NCBI GenBank assembly: GCA_963725655.1 | Contig: CAVRYY010000001.1 | Coordinates: forward strand, 310,001-374,000 | Direction of reading: 5' to 3' | DNA: 64,000 bases | Origin: CAVRXT01 sp963725655 | Lineage (GTDB): Bacteria > Acidobacteriota > Terriglobia > Acidiferrales > UBA7541 | In this document: piece by piece, positions 23,719 to 32,432 of the stretch | Layout of the letters: each line of letters starts with the position of its first letter | Numbering within the stretch: the first letter of the stretch is position 1 | Program-made: the position numbers and the translations under genes | Notes under the pieces: model-generated | The model's database searches: none | The model's input: the letters and a program-made list of their open reading frames with translations, nothing else | What the model was told of the DNA's origin: nothing

Positions 23719-26357
23719 AACGCCCGAAGCGCTTGCTGCAGGATCTCGACCGGGATATCCGCGAACACATCGAAACGGAGACCCGCGACAACATCGATCG
23801 CGGCATGTCGCCGCAAGAAGCGCGCTACGCGGCTCTGCGCAAATTCGGCAATGTGGCTCGCGTGAAAGAAGACGCCCGGGAGGTCTGGAGTCTGGTTTGG
23901 CTCGAGCAGCTGCTGCAAGATGTCCGCTATGGCATGCGTATGCTGCGCAAGTCGCCCGGTTTCAGTGCCGTCGCGGTGCTCACTCTGGCTCTCGGCATCG
24001 GCGCCAATACGGCCGTCTTCAGCATCGTCGATTCACTGTTGCTCCGCCCGTTACCTGTAAATCAGCCCGGCCAGTTGGTCGTCCTGGCGTTCCAGCACAA
24101 AACCGGAGCGCTACAGAATCAAATGTCGTATCCGAATCTCCAGGATGTTCAGAGTCAGAGTTCGGACGTTTTTTCCAGCGTCATCGCGTACGAAGTAGGG
24201 CTGGACTCCGTCGGCGTCAACGGCAGCGCCAAGCGCATCCTCACCAATTACGTCACTGGAAATTATTTCGCTACGCTCGGGTTGAAACCCTACCTGGGGC
24301 GCTTCATCCTCCCATCGGAGGGCGCAACTCCTGATGCGGACCCCGTTCTCGTTCTCAGTTATACCTATTGGAAATCGCAATTCGGCGGCGACCCGTCCGT
24401 CATAAACCAGCGAATTTCGATCAACGCTCATCCGTTCACCATCGTCGGTGTTGCGCCACCAGGATTCCACGGCCTGCACACCATGCTCGATACCCAAGGC
24501 TACATACCCTACGGGATGCTCTCGGTTGCCGGCTACGACCCGGGTTTCATGGACAATCGCGCCAGGACTTCCGCGTTCGCGATGGCTCGCCTGCAGCCCG
24601 GCGTCCCGCTAAAGCAGGCCCAGACCGAACTGGACGTAGTGAGCCAACGACTTTCCGTTACCTATCCCAAGGTTGACGAAGGTGTGCGATTTAGCGCTTA
24701 TCCGGAGCTGCTCTCGCGTCCCGATCCTGATTCGGGCCACCAGATTGTTCAGGTCGGGACAATTTTTCTCACCCTGACGCTCCTGGTCCTTCTTCTGGCC
24801 TGCGTCAATGTGGCCAACTTCTTGTTGGTTCGCGCCACCGGCCGCCGCCGTGAGATGGCCGTCCGCGTGGCACTGGGTGCCCCGCGGCGCAGGCTGATCA
24901 GCCAACTGCTTACGGAAAGCGTCTTGCTCGCGGTTCTCGGTGGCATGGCGGGAATTTTATTCGGGGTCTGGTGCAGCACCGGTATCGCCGGAATCAACCT
25001 CAAGACGGCGATCCCCACCTATCTCGATTTCGGGTTTGACTGGCGCGTTTTTGCGTTTTCGCTCGGCGTGGCGCTATTCGCCGGGGTGATCGTCGGCATC
25101 ATTCCAGCGTTGCGGGCTTCCCGCGCCGACGTGAATCGCATCCTGCACGAGGGTTCGCGCGCCATCGTATCGGGGCGGCATCGGTTGCGCGATATTCTGG
25201 TGATCGCGCAAGTGAGCGGCTCGCTGGCGCTGCTGGTGGTTGCCGTGCTTTTCACCCGCAGTTTGAGTGCGGTGCAGAAGACCGACCTCGGCTTCGATCC
25301 CTCCCACGTCGTCAATCTCAGTATGGATCCCAAGAACATCGGCTACGCTGATCCTCAAGCGCTCGCCTTCTACAAGAATCTGCTCGACCGTGTGCGTGTC
25401 CTGCCTGGCGTCCAGTCGGCGAGCATCTCTTCCTCTGTCCCCTTCGGCTACTACAGTTCTGGTGGCACCCTCGAAATTGATGGTTATGAGCCGCCGAAAG
25501 GCCAGCCTGCTCCCGAACTCCGCGACAGCAAGGTTTCCACCGATTATTTCCAGACCATGCGCATTCCGATCCTGCGCGGCCGGGCCTTCATCGAAGCAGA
25601 TGACGCTACTTCGCGGCGGGTCGCCATCATCAGTGAGGCCATGGCGAAACAGTTCTGGCCCCAGCAGGACCCCATCGGCCGTAAATTCAAATCGTCCGAC
25701 ACCAAGAATGTTCCGCTCGAAATTGTCGGGATCGCCAAGGACGCCCGTTTCGAAGACGTCTCGGGCCCCATCGCCCCTTATTTCTACTTGCCCCTGGCGC
25801 AACAAGTGCCTCCCCTCGCCACTCTCCAGGTCCGCGCGGTCACTCCGCCGGACTCGACGATTGCCGCGCTCGACAGTGAAATCTCATCGCTCGCTCCGGG
25901 TCTGCCGCTGTTCGATGTGCAAACCATGAAAGATGCGCTCGACACCATCAACGGAATGCTGCTCTACCAATTCGGAGCGGTGCTCTCGGGAGCTCTCGGT
26001 TTTCTCGGCCTCACCCTCGCGGTCGTCGGAGTCTACGGCGTGGTCTCGTATACTGCCGGCCAGCGCACCCACGAAATCGGCATTCGCATGGCCCTTGGCG
26101 CGCAGCCGGCAGACGTTCTCCATCTGATTTTGCGGCAGGGATTCATCATTGTCCTCGCCGGTGTACTCACCGGCCTGCTATTGGCGTTTGGCGTCGCGCG
26201 CATGCTGGGAGACGCGCTGGTGGGCGTCAGCGCCACTGACCCGCTGACCTACGTCAGCGTGTCGACGCTGTTAGCGTGCGTCGCGTTGCTCGCTTGCTGG
26301 ATCCCGGTCCGCCGCGCGATGCGCGTTGATCCGATGGTCGCCCTCCGCTACGAATAA
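23715..26357 (+). CDS. ADOP-family permease (MacB/FtsX-type)
   Basis: The product is 880 aa. An N-terminal cytoplasmic prefix of about 75 residues (LDRDIREHIETETRDNIDRGMSP...) is typical of acidobacterial duplicated orphan permeases. A first MacB-like unit follows: a membrane helix at 90-115 (SAVAVLTLALGIGANTAVF), a large periplasmic domain, and three FtsX helices around 365-480. A second, degenerate unit repeats this in the C-terminal half, with the last three helices near 770-870. No ATPase gene is adjacent, which is why the family is called orphan. The start ATG 23715 overlaps the padR stop. Role in efflux is presumed, not shown. Confidence 0.92.
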   Translation: MKRPKRLLQDLDRDIREHIETETRDNIDRGMSPQEARYAALRKFGNVARVKEDAREVWSLVWLEQLLQDVRYGMRMLRKSPGFSAVAVLTLALGIGANTAVFSIVDSLLLRPLPVNQPGQLVVLAFQHKTGALQNQMSYPNLQDVQSQSSDVFSSVIAYEVGLDSVGVNGSAKRILTNYVTGNYFATLGLKPYLGRFILPSEGATPDADPVLVLSYTYWKSQFGGDPSVINQRISINAHPFTIVGVAPPGFHGLHTMLDTQGYIPYGMLSVAGYDPGFMDNRARTSAFAMARLQPGVPLKQAQTELDVVSQRLSVTYPKVDEGVRFSAYPELLSRPDPDSGHQIVQVGTIFLTLTLLVLLLACVNVANFLLVRATGRRREMAVRVALGAPRRRLISQLLTESVLLAVLGGMAGILFGVWCSTGIAGINLKTAIPTYLDFGFDWRVFAFSLGVALFAGVIVGIIPALRASRADVNRILHEGSRAIVSGRHRLRDILVIAQVSGSLALLVVAVLFTRSLSAVQKTDLGFDPSHVVNLSMDPKNIGYADPQALAFYKNLLDRVRVLPGVQSASISSSVPFGYYSSGGTLEIDGYEPPKGQPAPELRDSKVSTDYFQTMRIPILRGRAFIEADDATSRRVAIISEAMAKQFWPQQDPIGRKFKSSDTKNVPLEIVGIAKDARFEDVSGPIAPYFYLPLAQQVPPLATLQVRAVTPPDSTIAALDSEISSLAPGLPLFDVQTMKDALDTINGMLLYQFGAVLSGALGFLGLTLAVVGVYGVVSYTAGQRTHEIGIRMALGAQPADVLHLILRQGFIIVLAGVLTGLLLAFGVARMLGDALVGVSATDPLTYVSVSTLLACVALLACWIPVRRAMRVDPMVALRYE

Positions 26358-26721
26358 TTCCGATAAAAATGGCGCCGCTGCGAAGCTCGCCGCGCAGCTG
26401 AGCGTCATTCCGTTTCCACTCGATGGTAGTCTTCCGGCGAAAAAAAGTTTCGCGCGTCTCAAATCGCGATTCGCCAAAATCGGAATGGTGCCGGTACGAA
26501 CAAAAATCAAAAATCACAATCGTTGTTTTGTGAACGGATCGCTTTTCAGCGGCGTGCGGATTGAAACGCGGCGAATGTGCGGAAGTGGCTCCTGGCGGAC
26601 CTTTCCGCATTGTTTCGATTTTGTGAGTATGTAGTACTTTGGTACCGTTGACGCCCTGCAATCCCGCCAGTTACCTTCGTCCTCGACAATTCGGCAGATG
26701 CTCTGGCTAGCCTTGAGGAAG
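26358..26721. other. Intergenic region without a recognised gene
   Basis: The stretch between the permease stop codon and the peptide-gene control region is AT-richer than its surroundings. Open frames in it have no recognisable protein features and no Shine-Dalgarno. I see no RNA gene or clear terminator here. Confidence 0.5.
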
Positions 26722-26820
26722 GCGTGCACGCTCGCTGCACTTTTGCGTGCACGTTTTTCTCTTGACAATACCCGTGTGTCCAATAGACTCCTCCCTGTAG
26801 TTAACTTTACTCGGAGGAGT
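26722..26820 (+). promoter_or_regulatory. Control region of the repeat-peptide gene
   Basis: Two identical GCGTGCACG boxes (26722-26730 and 26745-26753), each containing the palindrome CGTGCACG, lie 23 bp apart just upstream of a promoter: -35 TTGACA (26762-26767) and -10 TAGACT (26784-26789), 16 bp apart. ACTCCTCC (26787-26794) is perfectly complementary to GGAGGAGT (26813-26820), the Shine-Dalgarno. A transcript starting at the predicted site near 26796 would lack the left arm, so the repeat works as an RNA hairpin only for transcripts from further upstream. Confidence 0.6.
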
Positions 26821-26821
26821 A

Positions 26822-27067
26822 ATGAAGAACTGGATCACGGTTGTTGTACTTGTTTTGTTGGTTCTAACCAGTGCCGTGGGTATTCACGCACTGACGACGA
26901 CGCACTCGACGAGCTTGGCTCTTACCACTGCTCCCGTGCCGCCTTCGCCTTGGGCTCTCACCACCGCACCGGTACCACCGTCGCCTTGGTCACTTACAAC
27001 GGCTCCGGTACCACCGTCGCCTTGGTCACTTACTACGGCCCCGGTACCCCCGTCGCCCTGGAAGTAA
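26822..27067 (+). CDS. Small secreted peptide with four 12-residue proline-rich repeats
   Basis: The product is 81 aa. ATG 26822 is preceded by GGAGGAG. Residues 1-23 (MKNWITVVVLVLLVLTSAVG...) form a signal peptide or membrane anchor. Residues 33-80 are four consecutive copies of (A/S)LTTAPVPPSPW, and a single Lys ends the protein. Codon usage differs slightly between repeats while the peptide stays identical, suggesting selection on the amino-acid sequence. I recognise no family. It could be a structural envelope peptide, or a multi-core precursor cut into Trp-ending 12-mers; no processing enzyme is adjacent. Two unknown membrane protein genes follow. Confidence 0.75.
   Translation: MKNWITVVVLVLLVLTSAVGIHALTTTHSTSLALTTAPVPPSPWALTTAPVPPSPWSLTTAPVPPSPWSLTTAPVPPSPWK
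26918..27061 (+). repeat. Four 36-bp tandem repeats inside the peptide gene
   Basis: Units start at 26918, 26954, 26990 and 27026. Each encodes the same 12 residues apart from an Ala/Ser change at position 1. Units 2 and 3 share CCGGTACCACCGTCGCCTTGG-like cores; unit 1 is the most divergent at the DNA level. The array is in frame and ends one codon before the stop. Confidence 0.9.
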
Positions 27068-27133
27068 CCTCAGCTGCGGTTGGTATTCGTTAGATCCCAA
27101 CACAAAAACTGAGGGCTAGGTCCCTGGCGCAAC

Positions 27134-27844
27134 ATGACGCTTAGCCCTTACGATTACGGTTTTTGGATGTTGGGCTTCCTCCTGGAAGTATACGTCGTTG
27201 TTTGCACCATCGCCCGCAAATCCTTTCTCCGCTACTTGCCCCTCAATCTATTCATGCTAGGCATGGCCGCCTCCGAGATTCTTCAGTATCTTTTCGCTCA
27301 TAAGTACGGCCTTACTTCCATCCAATACATGTACTTCTATTATTACTCCGATAGCGTAATGACCGTCTTCTTGTATTTCGTCGTCATGGGCTTCTACAAG
27401 CAGGTTTTCGAGGAAATGAAGGTCAGCAAACACCTCCGCACCGCCACCCTGTTCGTGCTGGCCGCCACCATGTTGTTTTCGTATCTAATCGTGCGCCATA
27501 ACCAGGCCCACCTCACCAGCCGGTTCGTGGTCGCCCTGGGTCAGAATCTCTATTTTGTTGGCGTCGCGCTCACCTATTTGCTGTGGGTCGCGCTGTTGAA
27601 GCTGCGGGAAACTCGCGCGCGCCTGGTGCAACTGGTGCTGGCTCTCGGCGTGGAATTCAGCGCTCTGGCCGCGATTTACGCTCTGCGAAATTTGTTTCCG
27701 TCGCTCGAGGATTCCGTCCTGAAGTTCTTGATCCCTGTGGTGGGTGCCTGGTTGCCGCTGGCGTGGGCCTATACATTTACAAAAGTTCCCGAAGATGCCC
27801 GTCTGGCGCCGTCGCGTCTCACGGTAGGAGCTGCCGCACGATGA
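27134..27844 (+). CDS. Hypothetical seven-helix membrane protein
   Basis: The product is 236 aa. Hydrophobic segments occur near residues 9-27, 34-52, 70-90, 100-120, 132-152, 163-185 and 197-216, so about seven membrane helices are predicted. The sequence is rich in Tyr and Phe (YMYFYYYSDSVMTVFLYF near 65-82). I do not recognise a named domain; similar unnamed proteins seem common in acidobacteria. It overlaps the next small gene by an ATGA junction, so the two are a unit, 67 bp downstream of the repeat-peptide gene. Confidence 0.75.
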   Translation: MTLSPYDYGFWMLGFLLEVYVVVCTIARKSFLRYLPLNLFMLGMAASEILQYLFAHKYGLTSIQYMYFYYYSDSVMTVFLYFVVMGFYKQVFEEMKVSKHLRTATLFVLAATMLFSYLIVRHNQAHLTSRFVVALGQNLYFVGVALTYLLWVALLKLRETRARLVQLVLALGVEFSALAAIYALRNLFPSLEDSVLKFLIPVVGAWLPLAWAYTFTKVPEDARLAPSRLTVGAAAR

Positions 27845-28248
27845 TCGCCGCGCTGATTTGCGTCATTTCGCTTTGCGCTCTGTTGCAATTTGGCTTTTCC
27901 TCGTCGCGATCGGTGGTTGCCGCCAGCCGCGAATTGGTGCTGTCCGATCAAGTGCGTCGTGCCGCAGGCCTCCAAGGCGCGCAGATCGACGGCGGAGAGT
28001 TTGCCCGGCTGCTGCAGTTAGCGAGCTTGTGCCCGGTGCAGCGAGCCGACAATTTGCAGATGGCCATGGTGCGCGCATATCACGGTGTGCTGCGCGGTGT
28101 GGAAATCGCCGCTCGCGGCGTGGTGCCCAACGCCACGAAATGGATCGAAGAGGAACGCAAGAATTGCGCCTACTTCGTCGCGGTTGCCCTGGACCGCCGC
28201 ATCGCCAATAGCCGCGGTCTGCTGGCCGCTCAGATGGCAGCCATCTAG
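27841..28248 (+). CDS. Hypothetical single-helix membrane protein
   Basis: The product is 135 aa. ATG 27841 overlaps the stop of the seven-helix protein gene. Residues 1-20 (MIAALICVISLCALLQFGFS) are a membrane helix; the remainder is soluble and helical, with two Cys residues (SLCPVQRAD near 62 and KNCAYFV near 110). No family is recognised. The ATGA overlap suggests that it acts with the membrane protein encoded upstream. Confidence 0.7.
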   Translation: MIAALICVISLCALLQFGFSSSRSVVAASRELVLSDQVRRAAGLQGAQIDGGEFARLLQLASLCPVQRADNLQMAMVRAYHGVLRGVEIAARGVVPNATKWIEEERKNCAYFVAVALDRRIANSRGLLAAQMAAI

Positions 28249-28430
28249 TCGCCCGCAGCCGCATGCCTTTCGCATGCCTCAAGGTCTGATCGTCCGCTCG
28301 CATGCACATTGCTCACCCTCGACTCCGATTCCTGGTAGCGCTGTCTCCTGGTTGTTGAAGCTCGACCCCATCCGCTTCGGACTGCTACGATGGGCCCAGG
28401 GATCCATCGCGACGCCGCGTGGCTGCTGAC

Positions 28431-29951
28431 ATGAAGACCACTCTCCACTCCCAACTGCTGCGCACCGTCCGCCGGTACTCGATGTTCCAGCCCGGCGACG
28501 CCGTGGGTGTAGCCCTATCGGCAGGCGCAGATTCTACCGCGCTGCTGCTGCTACTCGATGAGCTTCGCCAGGAGCTGGGCATCACCCTGAAAGTGCTTCA
28601 CCTGAATCATTGCTTGCGCGGAGCGGAGTCTGATGGCGACGAGCAATTCGCGCGGGAACTCGCCGGCGCGCGCCACATCGAGTTTTTCTCGCGGCAAGTG
28701 GATATCGCCGCCGAAGCGCGCCGTCGGCACTGGAATCTCGAAGACGCCGCCCGGCGCTTCCGCTACGCGTTTTTCGAAAGTCTAGTGCAAGAGAAAGTAG
28801 TCAGCCGTGTGGCCGTCGCGCACACCTCCGACGATCAGGCCGAAACATTGCTGGCAAGAATCTTGCGTGGGACTGGGCCGCGCGGCTTGGCGGCCATCCA
28901 CCCGATTCGCGGGGCCATCGTCCGGCCTCTGTTGGAATCGCGGCGCGAAGCCTTGCGTGACTACCTTCGCGCGAAGAACCAGAATTGGCGTGAAGATGCC
29001 AGCAACAACGACCGGACGCGAGACCGTGCGCGCCTGCGCCATGATTGGCTGCCGCATCTCGAGCGCGATTTTGGTCCGGGCGTGGTCGAGCGCCTCGCCG
29101 AAACCTCACGCATTGCCGCCGCGGAAGAGAACTTCTGGACCGCCATTGTCGATCAGCAAGTTGCCGCGCTGGTTGAACGCGATTCCGGAGAGATCACCGT
29201 AACGGTGGCCGCCTTGCTGTCGCCGATGCAGGCGATTTTTGGAAAGGCACCCGATGAGCCGCGCGCTAAAGCGGGCCAGCTAGCGCTCACTCGGAGAATC
29301 GTCGTGCGTCTATTGGAAAACACCGCAGGGGAGCGCGCAAGATTCACGTCTCGCCACGTCGAAAGCGTGGTGAAGCTCGCGTCCGAAGGCGCCAGCAATC
29401 AGCGGGTCCATTTACCCCAGGGTCTAACCGTGCTTCGCGAGTTCGATCGGCTGTGTTTTTCACGGTCATCAGCCCCCGCGCCACGCAGCCGGCACGGGCA
29501 GGCGGCGCGCTCCCGCGCCGCCACCTCCGATTCCAATCGTGACGGATACGAGTACGACGTGAAGCTGCCCGTCAGCGCAAGCGTTCGCGGCCGGGTCTGG
29601 GTGTGCGAAACCCAAACATGGTTTAATTTGAAACTGATTGACGCGCCTCGAATGGAGAGCGAAACTAGTAACCAGGGCGGAGCTTTGGACGCCGAACTAC
29701 TGCGCACCCCCTTGATCTTGCGAAATTGGCGGCCCGGTGACTCGTATCGTCCGGCCGGGCGCCGCAGCATTCGCAAGCTGAAAGAGATGTTCTTGCGCTC
29801 GCGAGTGCCCGCGCGGGCTCGGTCGCGGTGGCCGGTGCTGACCAGCGACGGACGGGTAGCGTGGGTTCAGGGTATGCCCCCGGCGGCTGAATTTGCCGCT
29901 CGCGAGAACACCCGTAAGTACTTAGTGATCGACGCGGAGCAGCTTCGGTAA
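28431..29951 (+). CDS. tilS: tRNA(Ile)-lysidine synthase
   Basis: The product is 506 aa. TilS converts C34 of tRNA-Ile2 (CAU) to lysidine using ATP and lysine in the cytoplasm. The PP-loop is seen as VALSAGADSTALLLLL near residues 25-40; SAGADS replaces the usual SGGxDS but keeps the key Ser-Asp-Ser. LHLNHCLRG and VAHTSDDQAETLLARILRGTGPRGL near 120-145 are family motifs. The C-terminal TilS domain includes LRNWRPGDSYRP near 430. ATG 28431 has no clear Shine-Dalgarno. A tRNA with the cognate CAU anticodon occurs at 21472. Confidence 0.93.
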   Translation: MKTTLHSQLLRTVRRYSMFQPGDAVGVALSAGADSTALLLLLDELRQELGITLKVLHLNHCLRGAESDGDEQFARELAGARHIEFFSRQVDIAAEARRRHWNLEDAARRFRYAFFESLVQEKVVSRVAVAHTSDDQAETLLARILRGTGPRGLAAIHPIRGAIVRPLLESRREALRDYLRAKNQNWREDASNNDRTRDRARLRHDWLPHLERDFGPGVVERLAETSRIAAAEENFWTAIVDQQVAALVERDSGEITVTVAALLSPMQAIFGKAPDEPRAKAGQLALTRRIVVRLLENTAGERARFTSRHVESVVKLASEGASNQRVHLPQGLTVLREFDRLCFSRSSAPAPRSRHGQAARSRAATSDSNRDGYEYDVKLPVSASVRGRVWVCETQTWFNLKLIDAPRMESETSNQGGALDAELLRTPLILRNWRPGDSYRPAGRRSIRKLKEMFLRSRVPARARSRWPVLTSDGRVAWVQGMPPAAEFAARENTRKYLVIDAEQLR

Positions 29952-30081
29952 TCGCATGCACTCTCTCAGGGAACTGGACACAAAATGCCCAGTTCGTGCA
30001 TCTAATAGATGTGTAGGTAGGCGCTGACGCGACGGAAGGCGTAAGCCTTTCAGCCGCGAGGTGAAAGGAAGAGGTAGCCAG

Positions 30082-32022
30082 GTGAATTCAACCGTAAGGA
30101 CCATCTTATTCTGGCTCTTGATGATTCTGTTGGCGGTGGTGTTGTGGAAGATGGCATCCCCCAGCGGCCAGACCGCGCGCGAAGAAGAGCCCAGCTACAC
30201 CAAGTTTCTGGCGCAGAACGAAGCCGGCAACGTCAAAGAAGTCACCATTTACCTCAAGGCGAATAGCGCCGAAATCCAGGGCGAATACCGCGACGGAAGC
30301 GTCAAGTTCCGCGGCGTGACTGTAGCCAATTCTTCGATCCCCGACATCACCAAGAGCCTGCAGGAAAAAAACGTCCTGATCAACATCAAGGAAGTGAAGG
30401 ACGGCGACTGGTTCGCCCTCATGGTGAACCTGGGCCCGATCATCGTGATCGTGCTGTTCTGGATTTTCATGATGCGCCAGATGCAAGCCGGGGGAAACAA
30501 AGCGCTGAGCTTCGGCAAATCGCGCGCACGCTTGTTGACCGCTCAGCAGAAGAAGGCGACGTTCAAAGATGTGGCCGGAATCGATGAGCCCAAAGAAGAG
30601 CTCTACGAGATTATCGATTTCCTGAAGGACCCCCAGAAGTTCCAGAAACTCGGCGGCCGCATTCCTAAGGGAGTGCTGCTGGTCGGGCCTCCGGGAACCG
30701 GAAAGACTTTGCTGGCCCGCGCCATCGCCGGAGAAGCCAACGTTCCGTTCTTCTCGATTTCCGGTTCGGACTTCGTCGAAATGTTCGTAGGCGTCGGCGC
30801 CAGCCGCGTCCGCGACCTTTTTGAACAGGGCAAAAAGAATGCGCCCTGCATCATCTTCATTGACGAAATCGACGCCGTCGGGCGCCACCGCGGAGCAGGC
30901 CTGGGTGGCGGGCACGACGAGCGCGAACAAACCCTCAACGCGCTGCTGGTGGAAATGGATGGGTTCGAATCCAACGAAGGCGTGATCCTGATCGCCGCGA
31001 CCAACCGTCCCGACGTTCTCGATCCCGCGCTGCTGCGCCCCGGTCGATTTGACCGCCGCGTAGTGGTTCCCCGTCCCGACGTCAAGGGTCGCGAAGATAT
31101 TCTCAAGGTACACACCCGCAAGGTCCCGCTGTCGGACGACGTGGAACTCTCGGTGATCGCGCGTGGCACGCCGGGCTTCTCCGGCGCCGATCTCGCCAAC
31201 CTCGTGAACGAATCAGCGCTGTGGGCCGCCCGGCAAAATCGCAAACTCGTTTTCATGGTCGATTTTGAGATGTCCAAGGACAAAGTCCTGATGGGCGTCG
31301 AACGGCGGTCCATGATTCTTTCCGACGAAGAAAAGAAGAACACCGCGTATCACGAAGCAGGCCACGCGTTGGTCGCCGCTATGACCCCCGGCGCGGATCC
31401 GCTTCACAAAGTCACTATCATCCCGCGCGGCATGGCTTTGGGCGTCACTATGCAATTGCCGATCGACGACAAGCACACCTACACCAAGGAATTTCTCGAA
31501 TCGCAGCTGGCCGTCCTGATGGGTGGCCGCGCCGCCGAGGAGATGTTCCTCAATCACCTCACTACCGGCGCCGGCAATGACATCGAGCGCGCCACCGAGC
31601 TGGCACGCCAGATGGTTTGCGAGTGGGGCATGAGCACCCTCGGGCCGCTAACCTTCGGGAAGAAAGAAGAAGCCATCTTCCTGGGCCGCGAAATCGCGCA
31701 ACATCGCGATTATTCCGAGCACACCGCGATCAAGATCGATAAGGAAGTCCACGATATCGTGACCAGCGGCTACCAGCGCGCCCACACCATCCTGGAGACC
31801 TTCCGCCCAGCGCTAGAGCGCGTCGCGCAAGCTTTGCTCGACCGCGAAGTGCTGGACGCCATCGAGTTGAAGCTATTGATCGACAACAAGCCGCTGCCCG
31901 AAAAAATTCAACCGCCGCCGTCCGCGCCCCCGGTTTCCACTCGCGAGCCGCAACTGGCCTTGCGTCCAGACCCGCGTCCCATACCCGGCATGGCCAAGAG
32001 CGAGAAGCCAGCACCGGCTTAG
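30082..32022 (+). CDS. ftsH: ATP-dependent zinc metalloprotease FtsH
   Basis: The product is 646 aa from GTG 30082, with GAGG 7 nt upstream; the in-frame GTG at 30061 is less likely. Two membrane helices (residues 6-24 and 119-135) enclose a small periplasmic domain. The AAA domain has Walker A GPPGTGKT (near 205), Walker B CIIFIDEIDAVG (near 260) and the second region of homology around RPDVLDPALLRPGRFDRR. The protease domain has the zinc motif HEAGH near 425. FtsH degrades membrane and regulatory proteins. tilS immediately upstream is a widely conserved neighbour. The C-terminal 45 residues are Pro-rich. Confidence 0.97.
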   Translation: MNSTVRTILFWLLMILLAVVLWKMASPSGQTAREEEPSYTKFLAQNEAGNVKEVTIYLKANSAEIQGEYRDGSVKFRGVTVANSSIPDITKSLQEKNVLINIKEVKDGDWFALMVNLGPIIVIVLFWIFMMRQMQAGGNKALSFGKSRARLLTAQQKKATFKDVAGIDEPKEELYEIIDFLKDPQKFQKLGGRIPKGVLLVGPPGTGKTLLARAIAGEANVPFFSISGSDFVEMFVGVGASRVRDLFEQGKKNAPCIIFIDEIDAVGRHRGAGLGGGHDEREQTLNALLVEMDGFESNEGVILIAATNRPDVLDPALLRPGRFDRRVVVPRPDVKGREDILKVHTRKVPLSDDVELSVIARGTPGFSGADLANLVNESALWAARQNRKLVFMVDFEMSKDKVLMGVERRSMILSDEEKKNTAYHEAGHALVAAMTPGADPLHKVTIIPRGMALGVTMQLPIDDKHTYTKEFLESQLAVLMGGRAAEEMFLNHLTTGAGNDIERATELARQMVCEWGMSTLGPLTFGKKEEAIFLGREIAQHRDYSEHTAIKIDKEVHDIVTSGYQRAHTILETFRPALERVAQALLDREVLDAIELKLLIDNKPLPEKIQPPPSAPPVSTREPQLALRPDPRPIPGMAKSEKPAPA

Positions 32023-32132
32023 ATTGCCGCCGACTTAGATTTTCGGAGCGCTCCACTCTCCCCATTCTTGGGTAGGCTGGGGCGCTTCTTTCTTTCGCTC
32101 ATCGTCTCCTGAAATTGGCGTAGACTACTCCC

Positions 32133-32432
32133 ATGGACCCCAGAACTTTCGTAGTTCCTTGTCCGTGTTGCGACGCTAAGCTCACCATCGATCCAGATCT
32201 GGGAGTGGTCCTCTCCCACATACCTCCTCCACGGCCGCCGTCCGGCATCGATCTCGACGATACCGCGCGTTTGCTGCGCGAGCAAAACGAGCGCGTCGAA
32301 GAAAAATTCCGATTGTCGATTCAAGCCGAAAAAAATAAAGAGGATGTGCTGGACCGCAAGTTTGCCGAAGGCCTGAAGAAGGCCAAAAGCGGCCCGATCG
32401 AAAAGCCCATCCGCGATTTCGACCTGGATTGA
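32133..32432 (+). CDS. Small CPCC-containing hypothetical protein
   Basis: The product is 99 aa. The N-terminus has a CPCC cluster (residues 10-13) in VVPCPCCDAKLTID, as in one half of a zinc ribbon, and the rest is highly charged and helical (ARLLREQNERVEEKFRLSIQ and KKAKSGPIEKPIRDFDLD). I do not recognise the family. The stop overlaps the start of the VWA protein gene by 4 bp, suggesting coupled translation. Confidence 0.75.
   Translation: MDPRTFVVPCPCCDAKLTIDPDLGVVLSHIPPPRPPSGIDLDDTARLLREQNERVEEKFRLSIQAEKNKEDVLDRKFAEGLKKAKSGPIEKPIRDFDLD

Noticed and set aside
26918..27061. CRISPR or minisatellite without coding role
   Set aside because: The units are in frame, encode identical residues and follow a signal peptide and a strong ribosome binding site.
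29952..30081. Intrinsic terminator or small RNA between tilS and ftsH
   Set aside because: An AACTGG/CCAGTT stem is present but short and without a T-tract; not enough for a call.
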